From assembly GCA_937139605.1 (NCBI GenBank), contig CAKZQG010000002.1:24457-88456 (forward strand): a stretch of 64,000 bases of DNA, read 5' to 3'. The notes below the pieces were generated by a model. It did no database searches, was not told the origin of the DNA, and saw nothing but the letters and a program-made list of their open reading frames with translations. Positions 63,957-64,000 of this stretch are shown in pieces. Within the stretch, counting starts at the first letter, position 1; the number at the start of each line of letters is the position of its first letter. This DNA is from an uncultured bacterium. Lineage in GTDB: Bacteria > DRYD01. A program made the translations under genes and the position numbers.

Positions 63957-64000
63957 GTGAATAATGTAAAAAAATATTTTAAAATAGCAGTTTTTTTAAT
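63957..64000 (+). CDS. partial CDS, 5' end only, likely exported or membrane protein
   Basis: A GTG at 63957 follows AAAGGAGGGGG by 7 bases and opens a frame MNNVKKYFKIAVFL, a basic head then a hydrophobic run, as in a signal peptide. It is cut by the window edge. The gap 63676-63956 has no gene. Confidence 0.6.
   Translation, partial: MNNVKKYFKIAVFL

Overview
The window is a very AT-rich stretch (about a quarter G+C by eye) from a bacterium that looks diderm: it encodes a 16+-strand-type outer-membrane barrel of the alginate-export family, a SPOR-domain cell-division protein and signal-peptide-bearing exported proteins. Gene density is high, genes run in short co-directional blocks, Shine-Dalgarno sites of the AAGGAGG/GGAGGT type are clear, and TTG/GTG starts are used in places. 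The organism respires nitrate anaerobically (narGHJI, narK). I cannot place it in a phylum from this window. The AMMECR1/Memo pair, the TIGR04053-type radical SAM protein and the G5/3D protein are a mixture seen in anaerobic and thermophilic lineages, but that is only suggestive.

Layout. 0-3 kb (minus strand): ACT-domain protein, AMMECR1, SPOR protein, galT. 3-21.5 kb (plus strand): pilin-like protein, Memo-like protein, leuD, glyA, a non-catalytic M16-like protein, a HEAT-repeat protein, ftsE overlapping a GAF/HD-GYP protein, a 540-base gene-free stretch with a possible pseudoknotted RNA, BatA-like VWA protein, BKACE enzyme, a divergent GreA-like factor, a G5/3D murein protein, ndk, a glycosyltransferase, a fused trehalose-6-phosphate synthase/phosphatase, an unknown protein and tRNA-Leu(UAG). 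22-29 kb: first molybdenum-cofactor locus, with a small LuxR-type regulator carrying a C-terminal four-cysteine motif, moaD, moaE, a radical SAM/SPASM gene, moeA, a porin, and moeB with a rhodanese tail. 29-32.6 kb: accessory patch with GC-rich palindromic repeats, a delta-60 repeat protein, an AAA/PD-(D/E)XK protein and pseudogene scraps. 32.7-37.8 kb (minus strand): dprA, tpiA, a YchF-like protein that has lost its P-loop, and a TPR protein with a degraded kinase domain. 38-46.8 kb: accessory region with an unknown gene, a retron-like reverse transcriptase preceded by a three-hairpin element, an alcohol dehydrogenase, a TolB-like propeller, a DUF4177-like protein, three tandem paralogues of unknown function, and three pseudogene remnants (HAD phosphatase, delta-60 propeller, hemerythrin). 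46.8-58.9 kb: nitrate respiration and second molybdenum locus: small membrane protein, narG, narH, narJ, narI, narK, mobA, a structured leader, mogA/moaB, a MOT1-type molybdate transporter and moaA. 59-64 kb: zinc-ribbon protein, an orphan nuoB, a broken acyltransferase, rplT and an RRM RNA-binding protein with an unusual leader.

How it fits together: the two molybdenum loci supply nearly the whole route from GTP to bis-MGD (moaA, moaD, moaE, moeB, mogA, moeA, mobA and a transporter; moaC is not in the window), which feeds the NarGHI nitrate reductase; NarK brings nitrate in and takes nitrite out. The most interesting unexplained items are the reverse transcriptase with a YADN active site and its upstream hairpin element, the pseudoknotted leader in the molybdenum operon, the Cys-tailed LuxR regulator in front of moaD, the pseudokinase and P-loop-less YchF neighbours, and the perfect 11-bp inverted repeat that brackets the RRM gene.
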